Positions 34,849-43,952 of a DNA stretch of 64,000 nucleotides are shown piece by piece. A program made the translations under genes and the position numbers. Each line of letters starts with the position of its first letter. Position 1 is the stretch's first letter. Source of the DNA: an uncultured Lachnospiraceae bacterium. GTDB lineage: Bacteria; Bacillota; Clostridia; Lachnospirales; Lachnospiraceae. The stretch lies in contig CADCDW010000002.1 in the NCBI GenBank assembly GCA_902800325.1, positions 1 to 64,000 of the forward strand, given 5' to 3'. Below the pieces are notes generated by a model. That model was not told the DNA's origin. It made no database searches and was given only the letters and a program-made list of their open reading frames with translations.

Positions 34849-34857
34849 GAGGTTTAT

Positions 34858-35205
34858 ATGGAAAAAATATTAATCGATTCAAAGAAAACGGGTCCTGAGC
34901 GCTGGCTTATCGATGAAGAAGAGTTGGGACGTGACAGAGATTATATGTTGCAGATTTATCCTTCAAAAGCAAGACTTATTATGGTACTTATAGAGGATTC
35001 GTGCGACAGGCTTGAATATGAGGGGAGCTCCATGTTTGCAGAGTATCCCGATAAAGATACAATAAGAGGTATTGCAGACAGGATATATGATAAGGTAAAA
35101 TACAGGGACGATGATGACAGCTTGAGGCATCTTATAGAGGTAATGTTATGCAATGAGTTTTTTGTAAGAAGATGCAGATATAAAATGAGGAGAAAATTCT
35201 TTTAG
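34858..35205 (+). CDS. Conserved-type hypothetical protein (small, soluble)
   Basis: A 115-residue protein starting at MEKILIDSKKTG (GTGAGG 7 bases upstream); a longer reading from 34783 would run through the hairpin. It is charged, with an alpha/beta look, an invariant-looking WLIDEEELGRDRDYML segment, and a basic C-terminal end (RRCRYKMRRKFF). I do not recognise a family. The stop lies 3 bases before the next gene, so they probably form a unit. Confidence 0.65.
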   Translation: MEKILIDSKKTGPERWLIDEEELGRDRDYMLQIYPSKARLIMVLIEDSCDRLEYEGSSMFAEYPDKDTIRGIADRIYDKVKYRDDDDSLRHLIEVMLCNEFFVRRCRYKMRRKFF

Positions 35206-35208
35206 CAT

Positions 35209-37758
35209 ATGATAAGAAAGATAATAATAAGGGTGATCGTGTTTCTTGCGGTTGCAACGGGATCGGCCCTTTTGATAAATAAAGTAAATAATATGGGGCT
35301 TGATTCTGTTTCGCGTGAGGTTGATGAGCCATCGCTGCCGGTTGTATACTGTAAGCTTGGCGAAAGAACGGTCAACATGATGTATGGATATACACAAGTG
35401 ATGTCTACAAGCCTTATGCGGGACGGAATCATACCTGTAAATGATGATTACGGGGTAAATGTTTTAGTTGCCGATTATTCAGGATATGGTGAGAACTTTG
35501 GGTATGAACTTAGAAGCATATCGGGCGATAATCTCATCGAAAACGGTGAGGCCGAAAAAGGCGTAACGAAGGACGGCTTTACGGAATATAAGGTGCATTT
35601 TCGTATGGATATGAATGAAAACAGGGAATATGTCTTTGTTTTTATAGTAACCAACGAAGCCGGAGAAAGCGCAAGGTATTATACAAGAGTGGTAAAGTTA
35701 GAAAGTCAGCATGCCAATGAGATAATAACCTTTGCTATGGATTTTCACAATACAACCTTTATAAAAGATGTCAATGAAAGTGAAGGCAATATGGTATTTG
35801 ACAGACTTAAGGTTACTCCGGAAGGACAGGATTATGACCTTTCGCATGTGAACTTAAACTCATCATACGATATGATAAGCTGGGGTGGCATGAGCCCAAT
35901 GTCTATAACCGGAGTTGTTCCGGAGATAACCGAGATAGATAACGAATATGCAGTTATACACTTGGGGTATGTTGCAGGAACCACATATCAGGATAATCAG
36001 CATTTTTACTATGTTGATGAGTACTATACTGCACGTTACAACACCAACAAAGCTGAAGTTGAGCTGCTTGCATTTGACAGATATGTAGACAGTATATTTG
36101 ACAAAAGTTATATTTTACCTTCCGAAAACAGTATAAGTTTTGGGATAACCCAAAAAGAAGATATAGAATATAAAGCATCGTCGGATAGCAGAAAACTTGC
36201 GTTCGTAAAGTCCGGTGAGTTATGGCTTTATAATTATGACGATCAGACACTTACATCTGTATTCAGTTTTATCCAGGGAAATTATTCTGATGTAAGGGCA
36301 ATCAATAATAATATCGATATAAATATTGCGGAAATGGATGACGAAGGCAATATGTATTTTGTTGTTTACGGATATATGAACAGGGGAAGTCATGAAGGCA
36401 GGAACGGACTTGCGCTGTATCATTTTGATGCAAGTGACAATAAGCTGGAAGAGGTATATTATACAAGCTGCGATGAACCTTTTGATATTATGAAAAATGA
36501 GGTTGGAAGATTTTCATATTATGATACTGACGGTTATTTCTATTATCTTTTGGACAGTTCTATCTATAAGGTTGATTTAAATAATATGACCCAGGATACG
36601 ATTGTTTATAATATTGCATCGGACAAGTACCTTGTTTCAGACAATAAGAAGATAGTTGCATATCCTGATGTTGATACGGATGAGGATGTATCCAAAATAA
36701 TAATTCATAATTTTGAAACGGATATGGAATATGAAAAGACCGGAAATGATACAGACAGATTCTTAGGCCTGGGCTTTGTCGGAAATGATCTGATTTATGG
36801 TGCTGCCAATATAAGGGATATAAATATATCGGCTTCCGGTGAGGCGATTATGCCGCTATATAAAATATATATAATGCAGCCGGACGGCACAGTTGTCAAA
36901 GAATATAGCAAGAGCGGAATCTACACAATGGATACAAGTGTACAGAGCGATACCATATATCTAAAAAGAGCAGTAAAAAATAATAATTTCTTTGAAGAAA
37001 CGGAACCGGATTATATATCCTACAAAAAAGATGATAATCCCATGTTAATGGAACTATCCACGTCGTATTCTAACTATGATTACACAAAACAGACGATAGT
37101 ATTTCCTGCCAATATTTATCTGACAGCAAACGTTGAACCTGTAATGACCAAGTATAAGGACAGCGAACCTGATACAGACAATAAGATTGAAACGGAAATC
37201 AGGGAAAATGCGTTTTACGTATTTGATAATTATGGATTCCGTGGAGAGTACAAAAGTGCAGGAAGTGCGATAACTGCCGTAAATAATGCTAAAAGTGGTA
37301 TAGTTGTCGGGGATAATGGTGATACAATTTACAGAATGATTGAAGCCGAAACTTATAATACCGTTGCAGATAAGATTAATGAAAGGGCCTGTACAGATAA
37401 GAATGATACTCTTATGACGTGCGCATTTATGTGCATTAAGACAACAGGCAGCAAGGCAGAATACGAAGAAGTTCTTGCATGTGATACCTGGGAAAATGCA
37501 TTTTCGGAATATACGCATGGAGTTGGTATAAATATATCGGGTATAAGTCTTGATACGGCATTATATTTCCTTGATAGAGATATTCCGTTTGCCGCATGTA
37601 TAGATGATGGAAGATATGTGCTGGTTATAAGCTACAACTCCAGCCACATAAGGTATTATGACCCTATGGCGGCTGAAGAAGTAAAAGTTACAAGAGAAGA
37701 ATTTACAAATCTTCTTAGTATGCAGGGTAATACGATGTATACCTATACATCCCAGTAA
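35209..37758 (+). CDS. Large exported protein with propeller-like region and C39-like C-terminal fold
   Basis: An 849-residue protein. A signal anchor lies at residues 5-25. Residues about 100-650 are beta-rich with repeats of a YxxDxxxxxF/Y type that could form a propeller or sandwich. The last 120 residues (MTCAFMCIKTTG, FLDRDIPFAACIDDGRYVLVISYNSSHIRYYDPM) follow the order of C39-like peptidases: cysteine region, then (G)HxVxVxGY, then DP. At the catalytic histidine position there is Arg (GRYVLVISY), so the domain is probably inactive and used for binding. Function unknown; coupled to the small gene upstream. Confidence 0.7.
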   Translation: MIRKIIIRVIVFLAVATGSALLINKVNNMGLDSVSREVDEPSLPVVYCKLGERTVNMMYGYTQVMSTSLMRDGIIPVNDDYGVNVLVADYSGYGENFGYELRSISGDNLIENGEAEKGVTKDGFTEYKVHFRMDMNENREYVFVFIVTNEAGESARYYTRVVKLESQHANEIITFAMDFHNTTFIKDVNESEGNMVFDRLKVTPEGQDYDLSHVNLNSSYDMISWGGMSPMSITGVVPEITEIDNEYAVIHLGYVAGTTYQDNQHFYYVDEYYTARYNTNKAEVELLAFDRYVDSIFDKSYILPSENSISFGITQKEDIEYKASSDSRKLAFVKSGELWLYNYDDQTLTSVFSFIQGNYSDVRAINNNIDINIAEMDDEGNMYFVVYGYMNRGSHEGRNGLALYHFDASDNKLEEVYYTSCDEPFDIMKNEVGRFSYYDTDGYFYYLLDSSIYKVDLNNMTQDTIVYNIASDKYLVSDNKKIVAYPDVDTDEDVSKIIIHNFETDMEYEKTGNDTDRFLGLGFVGNDLIYGAANIRDINISASGEAIMPLYKIYIMQPDGTVVKEYSKSGIYTMDTSVQSDTIYLKRAVKNNNFFEETEPDYISYKKDDNPMLMELSTSYSNYDYTKQTIVFPANIYLTANVEPVMTKYKDSEPDTDNKIETEIRENAFYVFDNYGFRGEYKSAGSAITAVNNAKSGIVVGDNGDTIYRMIEAETYNTVADKINERACTDKNDTLMTCAFMCIKTTGSKAEYEEVLACDTWENAFSEYTHGVGINISGISLDTALYFLDRDIPFAACIDDGRYVLVISYNSSHIRYYDPMAAEEVKVTREEFTNLLSMQGNTMYTYTSQ

Positions 37759-38993
37759 CCGTCAAGTGTTGCAAAGTAATCCGCTGGTGTTTCGGCACGG
37801 CGGATTTCTTTTACGGAGCCATCTTCGCAAAGAAGAAGTTCTGCCGATTTTAATTTGCCGTTATAATTGTAGCCCATCGAAAAACCGTGTGCGCCGGCGT
37901 CGTGTATAACCAGATAGTCTCCCATGTCAATCTTAGGAAGCTTTCTGTCGATGGCAAATTTATCGTTATTTTCACAAAGCGAACCGGTGACGTCGTAAGT
38001 ATGGTCGCATGGTTCGTTTTCTTTGCCAAGTACTGTTATATGGTGATATGCGCCATACATAGCAGGACGCATAAGATTTACGGCACATGCATCTACGCCG
38101 ATGTACTCTTTGTATATGTGCTTTTCGTGGATTGCTTTGGTAACAAGCTCACCGTAAGGAGCGAGCATAAACCTTCCAAGTTCTGTAAATATGCTCACAT
38201 CTCCGAGACCTGCCGGTACGAGTACCTCATCAAAGGCTTTATGAACGCCTTCACCTATGGCAAGTATATCATTTGGTTCCTTGTCAGGAGTGTAAGGAAC
38301 TCCGACGCCGCCTGATAGATTTATAAACGAAAGGCTGATGCCTGTTTTTTCTTTTATCTCAACTGCAACCTCAAAAAGAATCTTTGCAAGTGTAGGATAG
38401 TATTCATTGGTAACGGTGTTGCTGGCGAGAAATGCGTGGAGGCCGAATCGTTTTGCCCCCATCTCCTTAAGCTTTGGATATGCTTTAAGAAGCTGCTCTT
38501 TTGTCATGCCGTATTTTGCGTCTCCCGGATTATCCATAATTGTAGTTGATATGGAAAAGGTTCCGCCCGGATTAAATCTGCAGCATATGGTTTCAGGTAC
38601 ACCGCAGGTTTCATTTAAGAAATCAATATGAGTATAATCATCAAGGTTTATAATCGCTCCAAGTTTACTTGCAAGTTCGAAGTCTTCTTTTGGCATATCG
38701 TTTGAGGAAAACATAATGTCATGTCCGGTTATACCAACTTTTTCGGACATCAGAAGCTCGGTATATGATGAGCAGTCTGTACCGCATCCTTCTTCTTTAA
38801 GAATCTTAAGTATGGTAGGATTGGGTGTGGCTTTTACAGCAAAATACTCCTTGTATCCTTTGTTCCATGAAAAAGCCTGATAGAGCTTTCTGGCATTTTC
38901 CCGTATACCCTTCTCGTCATATATATGAAAAGGAGTCGGATGGCTTTTAACAATTTCTTCAATCATTTCTTTAGTAACAAATGGTGTTTTCAT
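37743..38993 (-). CDS. lysA: Diaminopimelate decarboxylase-like PLP enzyme
   Basis: About 416 residues starting at MKTPFV (GGGAGG 6 bases upstream). A fold-type III PLP enzyme: YFAVKATPNPTILKIL carries the PLP lysine (about residue 49), GGVGVPY the phosphate glycine loop, and DVTGSLCENNDKFA the active-site Cys-x-E-x-D. LysA proteins convert meso-diaminopimelate to lysine. Alternative members such as ornithine/arginine or carboxynorspermidine decarboxylases share these motifs; length and CxxxD context best fit LysA. Its 3' end overlaps the convergent 35209-37758 gene by 16 bases. Confidence 0.88.
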   Translation of the reverse strand: MKTPFVTKEMIEEIVKSHPTPFHIYDEKGIRENARKLYQAFSWNKGYKEYFAVKATPNPTILKILKEEGCGTDCSSYTELLMSEKVGITGHDIMFSSNDMPKEDFELASKLGAIINLDDYTHIDFLNETCGVPETICCRFNPGGTFSISTTIMDNPGDAKYGMTKEQLLKAYPKLKEMGAKRFGLHAFLASNTVTNEYYPTLAKILFEVAVEIKEKTGISLSFINLSGGVGVPYTPDKEPNDILAIGEGVHKAFDEVLVPAGLGDVSIFTELGRFMLAPYGELVTKAIHEKHIYKEYIGVDACAVNLMRPAMYGAYHHITVLGKENEPCDHTYDVTGSLCENNDKFAIDRKLPKIDMGDYLVIHDAGAHGFSMGYNYNGKLKSAELLLCEDGSVKEIRRAETPADYFATLDGYWDV

Positions 38994-39221
38994 AATATAC
39001 CTCCCAAAGTGTATTATCTGCATATGTCTTTAATAACTACGATATTGTAACATAATTGTTGTTAATATAAAATAAAAAATTGAAATATTGATAAATTTCA
39101 TAAGTGATGATAAACTTTGTTAGGAATATTATATACATAAGTATGGGGCTATATCAATGTGCTTTGATTTGCTGTTTATATTTTGTTGTAAAAAAATAAA
39201 AAGATTCAGAGGAGAAAAATA

Positions 39222-39944
39222 ATGGCATCAGAAGGATTTAATTATGACAGTATGTTTATAAGATTGTTAAATAGAGTTGGAGACGTGTTTATACTTTCGG
39301 TAATTTTTTCGGTATGTTGTATACCGGTAGTGACAATCGGTCCGGCTCTTACGGCACTATATTACACCGCCATGAAAGGGATAACTGTTGGTGAGGGATA
39401 TGTTGCAAAATATTTCTTTAAAAGCTTCAAGCAAAATTTTAAACAGGGAATAGCAATTTTTCTTATAATGGCTCTTGCTTTATTTGTATTTGGCGTAGAT
39501 TTGTGGTTTTGGTTAAAACAGTGGCAGGATGGAAGAGTAGGCTTTGCCCGGATAATGATAGTAATAAGTGTAGTCCTTTTAATGGTTGCAGCTATGATAT
39601 TTATATTTGTATTTCCGCTTCAGGCCAAGTTTGACAATAAAATAAAAGTTCAGCTTAGAAATGCGTTTTTATTATCCATTAAATTTTTCCCTACAACGCT
39701 TATTGTCTTGCTCATAACTGCGCTTATGGCGTTTGGATTTTATTATGCACCTGCACTGGCTATAGCCGGATACTTTCTTATAGGTTTTGGAGCTATGGGA
39801 TACATAAACGGAGCACTGTTTTACAGATGTCTTAAAGCGTACCTCGTCACAGATGATGATAATACTGATGACTCATCAGCTGAAGATGACGATGAAAATG
39901 AAAAAATATTTTCAGATGAACTTAAAGAAGAAAATGAAAAATAA
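39222..39944 (+). CDS. DUF624 (YesL-family) membrane protein
   Basis: A 240-residue protein with five to six membrane helices starting near residues 18, 70, 105, 140, 165, 190. The N-terminal segment, RLLNRVGDVFILSVIFSVCCIPVVTIGPALTALYY, is the family signature; the tail is acidic (DDDNTDDSSAEDDDENE). DUF624 proteins are often linked to carbohydrate transporters, but none is nearby. Strong GAGGAGAA ribosome site. A large inverted-repeat element follows. Confidence 0.85.
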   Translation: MASEGFNYDSMFIRLLNRVGDVFILSVIFSVCCIPVVTIGPALTALYYTAMKGITVGEGYVAKYFFKSFKQNFKQGIAIFLIMALALFVFGVDLWFWLKQWQDGRVGFARIMIVISVVLLMVAAMIFIFVFPLQAKFDNKIKVQLRNAFLLSIKFFPTTLIVLLITALMAFGFYYAPALAIAGYFLIGFGAMGYINGALFYRCLKAYLVTDDDNTDDSSAEDDDENEKIFSDELKEENEK

Positions 39945-40299
39945 TGTGCCATGATGTGTGAGCTGTGCCGCATACGATAGATAGGATGAGAAATAAAAGA
40001 TGGTTCTGATTGTCACACTTTATGTTAAATAATTTCGTGTCAGAACAAATAACAAGCAGGCATCCGGGAGCTAACCATCAATTTGCTAAATCAATGCACT
40101 CGAATTCTTTATAGGTGCTAAAAATCGAAAACTCGCTTCGCTCAAACAGTTCGATTTTTTAACGCACCTATCGTGAATTCTCGTTGTTGATTTAACGCAA
40201 ATCGGGTTAAATGCTCCCGAATACCTGCTTGTTTTATTCTGACACGTAGCTGCCAAAAACAAAGTGTGACAATCAGAACCATCTTTATTATTTGGGAAA
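39945..40299. other. Gap between convergent DUF624 and cyclophilin genes
   Basis: No gene is seen in these 355 bases. Almost all of it is occupied by the large palindrome 39996-40286 listed separately. Confidence 0.75.
39996..40286. repeat. 291-bp near-complete inverted-repeat element
   Basis: The outer 26 bases at each end (39996-40021 and 40261-40286) are perfect inverted copies. Further in, GTGTCAGAA.AA...ACAAGCAGG, GCTAAATCAA.GC..CGA.AATTC and AGGTGC.TAAAAATCGA each have an inverted counterpart on the other arm. The centre is CTCGCTTCGCTCAAACAG. Transcribed, it would fold into one hairpin of over 120 bp with small bulges. It looks like a MITE-like element or a very large bidirectional terminator between convergent genes. 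Confidence 0.85.
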
Positions 40300-40824
40300 T
40301 TAACATTTTTCAGGTTCGTCGTATTCAACACCCATAGTGTCTACAGTTACGGATTTAATTACCTGGTCTTCAAGAGGTCTGTCTGCCCAGCCGGTTGGGG
40401 TTGTGGCAATCTTGTTGACTACATCAAGACCTTCAGTGATTTTTCCAAAAGCTGCGTAAGCTCCATCGAGATGAGGAGAAGTCTTATGCATTATAAAAAA
40501 TTGTGATCCGGCTGAGTCAGGCATCATAGAGCGAGCCATAGAAAGAACACCCGGTTCATGCTTTAAATCGTTCTTGAAACCATTGTCCGCAAACTCTCCT
40601 TTGATTGAATAGCCGGGGCCACCTGTACCGTTTCCGTCAGGATCTCCACCCTGAATCATAAATCCTTCTATAACTCTATGGAAGATTAATCCGTCATAGA
40701 AGCCTTTTTTTACAAGTGAAATAAAGTTCTTAACCGTGTTAGGTGCGATGTCAGGAAAAAGCTCAAATTTCATCACATCTCCGTCTGCCATCGTCATAGT
40801 TATAATTGGATTTGCCAAATTCAT
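40300..40824 (-). CDS. Cyclophilin-type peptidyl-prolyl isomerase
   Basis: About 174 residues starting at the second of two adjacent ATGs, which has AAGAAAGG at a suitable distance. Family motifs: PDIAPNTVKNFISLVKKGFYDGLIFHRVIEGFMIQGGDP (with catalytic arginine in FHRV), AGSQFFIMHKTSPHLDGAYAAFGKITEG. A cytosolic protein-folding catalyst. No signal peptide. The C-terminal VEYDEPEKC is short and ordinary. Confidence 0.95.
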   Translation of the reverse strand: MNLANPIITMTMADGDVMKFELFPDIAPNTVKNFISLVKKGFYDGLIFHRVIEGFMIQGGDPDGNGTGGPGYSIKGEFADNGFKNDLKHEPGVLSMARSMMPDSAGSQFFIMHKTSPHLDGAYAAFGKITEGLDVVNKIATTPTGWADRPLEDQVIKSVTVDTMGVEYDEPEKC

Positions 40825-41005
40825 CATCCTTTCTTGAAATTTTCTATAAAAGATGTTACTATAATAACGTTAATGTAAAATTACGTCAAGTCTGTAATTT
40901 TTTAAGAAAAGCTGTTTTTAAGTGTGAAATTAATTATATTGAAAACATTTCTTAAGAAAAAAATAATTGCAGAATCAAATATATAAGGATTAGAGGGAAT
41001 AAGTT

Positions 41006-42097
41006 GTGATCAAGTTTATAAAAGGCATCATATTAATAGTTGCTACATTTGCACTGTTTACTATTTTTTATGATTACGGTAAGCACTGGTACAATATATA
41101 TCAGGAAGAATACAAAGGAACTACGTCAACTGTAGGTGAGGACGTTGTGGTTGAGATACCTGAGGGAGCAGCGGCCAAGACTATAGCGAAGATACTTAAG
41201 GAAAAAGAACTTATACATTTTGAAAGAGCATTTGTTAAAAGATTACAAGAGTCAAGTTATCGTGTACAGAGCGGAACATACACTTTAAATACAGGCATGA
41301 GCACGCTCGACATGATCAAGACCATGAGTCCTGTTATAGAAGTTGATGAAAAGATAGATACTCTGGTTATACCGGAGGGCTTTACCATAGAGCAGATAGC
41401 TGCGAGGTGCGAAAAACAGGGTATATGTTCGGCACAGGAGTTTTTGAATGCAGTTAATTCGGTTACAACAGAAGATTTTCCTTATCTTGCAGATGTTCCG
41501 GCAGGGGCCGATGTAAAATACAGACTCCAGGGATATATCTTCCCGGCAACATATGATATATATGAATATACAACTGCAGAGTCGCTTGTAAAGTGGATGC
41601 TTGAAACATTTGAAAATAATTACACTATGGATTTGCAGCTCAGGGCGGAAGAACTTGGATACAATTCTTTTGAGGTTGTGACCAGAGCATCAATTATCGA
41701 GCGTGAAGCAAAGATAGATGAAGAAAGAGCAATTATAGCCGGCGTTATAAATAACCGACTCAGTGCCGGTATGCCTCTTCAGATGTGTCCGACTGTTTTA
41801 TACCCTTTGACAGACGGTATGTATGATCAGAGCAAGGTTTATTATGAAGATTTAGAGCTTGAATCTCCATATAACACATATAAATATGAAGGACTTCCGG
41901 TTGGACCGATATGTAATCCGGGACTTGCATGTATCAATGCAGTACTTTATCCTCAGGAACACGGATATCTCTATTATCATATAGACAATGAGGAAGAGGG
42001 CAGTCACATATTTACCGAAACTTATGAAGAACACGTGGATACACAGATTATCGGAGGACCAAACGGTATACCGGAGGATGAGGTAGAAGACAATTAA
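41006..42097 (+). CDS. mltG: Endolytic murein transglycosylase MltG
   Basis: A 363-residue membrane-anchored glycan-cleaving enzyme thought to end nascent glycan strands. GTG start. N-terminal membrane helix (residues 4-21), a LysM-like N-terminal domain, and the YceG catalytic domain with the active-site Glu in ASIIEREAKIDEERA (about residue 230), INNRLSAGMPLQMCPTVLYPL, SPYNTYKYEGLPVGPICNPG. All conserved residues are present. It stands just upstream of the phospho-signalling island; whether it is co-transcribed is unclear. Confidence 0.95.
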   Translation: MIKFIKGIILIVATFALFTIFYDYGKHWYNIYQEEYKGTTSTVGEDVVVEIPEGAAAKTIAKILKEKELIHFERAFVKRLQESSYRVQSGTYTLNTGMSTLDMIKTMSPVIEVDEKIDTLVIPEGFTIEQIAARCEKQGICSAQEFLNAVNSVTTEDFPYLADVPAGADVKYRLQGYIFPATYDIYEYTTAESLVKWMLETFENNYTMDLQLRAEELGYNSFEVVTRASIIEREAKIDEERAIIAGVINNRLSAGMPLQMCPTVLYPLTDGMYDQSKVYYEDLELESPYNTYKYEGLPVGPICNPGLACINAVLYPQEHGYLYYHIDNEEEGSHIFTETYEEHVDTQIIGGPNGIPEDEVEDN

Positions 42098-42144
42098 TAG
42101 AATTTATCATATAGATAATATTAACCGAGAGAAGGAGGGGCTTT

Positions 42145-43935
42145 ATGAGAACGTTTTATTTCAAGGCGAGAAATATAGGACAGGAAAAATATCTGACCTA
42201 TACCATGGGGGAGGAAACCGAACTTGATGAAGATGTGCTTGATTATTGCGAAGAAAATGATGTAAAGGAATTGGTTGATATCATTTATGAGGAAGATGAT
42301 GATTATGATTATCTTACCTATGATATAACCAACAAGGTTTCGCTTAAAGAAATGATGGCGGATGAGATAAGTACCGAACAGGCTCTTTTTATAGTTAGAA
42401 ATGTAGCCGGCAATCTTATTTCGATTAAAGAGCAGGCTATACACCTTTCATACATTTTACTTAATAGAGAATATGTATATGTGGGGGACAATAATGACGT
42501 ATTCTTTATCTGCGTGCCTGTAGAAAACAAGGGTTCATTGTCAGTGGAATTCAAAGGCTTTTTACGTCAATTACTTGCCAATATGAAATATAACGTAGAC
42601 GAAGATTTGAGTTTTGTCGGAAAACTTCTTACTTATATAAATGGAGATAATTTTAACTTAAGGGGGCTCGTAGGACTTACAGAGGCTCTTATGGAGGAAG
42701 CCGGCATAGAGCATGAAGAAGTTGGAACGATTGAAACCGAAGGCGTAGAAGTAGTAAATGAAGCACCTGAGTCGGTTGAAGAAGAAAAAACAGAATCAGC
42801 AGTTACAGACTTTATGAACGGTGCTGATGATGTACCACTTCCTGAGATTGGCGACGATGAAGCTGATGAGGAGGAAGAACCTGAAGCAGAGGATGAAGAA
42901 CTTGAAAGTATACTTCCGGCCGGCATGAAGGTTGCTAAAGAAAGCGTAATTGAAGATATAGACAATATAAATACTGTACCGTTTGGGGTTAAAGAATCAG
43001 ATGATACTGCGGAAAATGTTGCAGAATCCAAGCTTTCATTAAAAGATAAAGCTAAGGAAGGCATAGCGGATATTGAAAAAACCGTCGTTCAACCTGTAAA
43101 AGAAAAAACTGTGGAAGAAACAGCGGATACTGAAAAAACCGTTGTTCAACCTGTAACAGATGAAAAGATAGAGACTATTGAGATACCGGGAATTAAAGTT
43201 GGCGTAGATATGCCTGAAGATAAGGCGGAAGAACCTAAACTTGAGCCTGTTTCAACGCCTGAACCTATAGCTCCAAAGCCGAGACCTTTTAAAAAGGAAG
43301 AGGATCTGGATGTAATAAAGAATAAAATCAAAGAGCTTGTCGGAGATGTTCCGGCAGCAAAAACCACCGATGATCCTAAGAAAATAAAAACATTGGCCGA
43401 TTTAGAGGAAATGTTTGATACAAGCAAGAACCAGCAGCCTAAGAAAAATGTGGTTAAGGTAAACAGAGCAGCTATTATTCAGAGTATAGCCGAGCATGAA
43501 GCAGAAACAGAAGAACTTTCAGAGGAAGAGTTAAATAAGCCGACATCAGAAAAGGTTGAAGAGATAAAAGAGAATGTCGAAGAGGAAGAAAAGGCACCGG
43601 AGCCGGTTAAGACCAATACGCTTCTCAATGCTCCAAAAGCTATGCCTTATCTGATAAGAGTAAATACCGAAGAAAGAATAATGCTCAATAAGGCAACATT
43701 TAAGATTGGAAAAGCTTCAAGAGGTGTTGACTACTCGGTTAGCGGAAACGGAGCTATAAGCAGACAACATGCTGTGATTATTCAAAAAGACGGAGTATGT
43801 TATATCAAAGATAATAAGTCTACAAATCATACTTACGTAAATGATAAAGAAGTAGAAGAAGGTAAAGAGGAAATTCTTACACATGATTCGATAATCAAAT
43901 TGGGGGATGAAGAATTCCTGTTTAAGATAAGATGA
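42145..43935 (+). CDS. DUF6382-FHA protein 1
   Basis: A 596-residue soluble protein. N-terminal DUF6382-like domain (about 1-195, with YLTYTMGEE and LRQLLANMKYNVDEDLSFVGKLLTYIN), a long acidic, disordered middle with a duplicated EKTVVQPV segment (about 320-345), and a C-terminal FHA domain (about 520-596: FKIGKASRGVDYSV, ISRQHAVI, DNKSTNHTYVN). The serine, arginine and asparagine needed for phosphothreonine binding are visible. It opens the signalling island and overlaps the next gene by 4 bases if that one starts early. Likely a reader of kinase-modified targets. Confidence 0.85.
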   Translation: MRTFYFKARNIGQEKYLTYTMGEETELDEDVLDYCEENDVKELVDIIYEEDDDYDYLTYDITNKVSLKEMMADEISTEQALFIVRNVAGNLISIKEQAIHLSYILLNREYVYVGDNNDVFFICVPVENKGSLSVEFKGFLRQLLANMKYNVDEDLSFVGKLLTYINGDNFNLRGLVGLTEALMEEAGIEHEEVGTIETEGVEVVNEAPESVEEEKTESAVTDFMNGADDVPLPEIGDDEADEEEEPEAEDEELESILPAGMKVAKESVIEDIDNINTVPFGVKESDDTAENVAESKLSLKDKAKEGIADIEKTVVQPVKEKTVEETADTEKTVVQPVTDEKIETIEIPGIKVGVDMPEDKAEEPKLEPVSTPEPIAPKPRPFKKEEDLDVIKNKIKELVGDVPAAKTTDDPKKIKTLADLEEMFDTSKNQQPKKNVVKVNRAAIIQSIAEHEAETEELSEEELNKPTSEKVEEIKENVEEEEKAPEPVKTNTLLNAPKAMPYLIRVNTEERIMLNKATFKIGKASRGVDYSVSGNGAISRQHAVIIQKDGVCYIKDNKSTNHTYVNDKEVEEGKEEILTHDSIIKLGDEEFLFKIR

Positions 43936-43952
43936 AAATGGAGGGGTATGTA

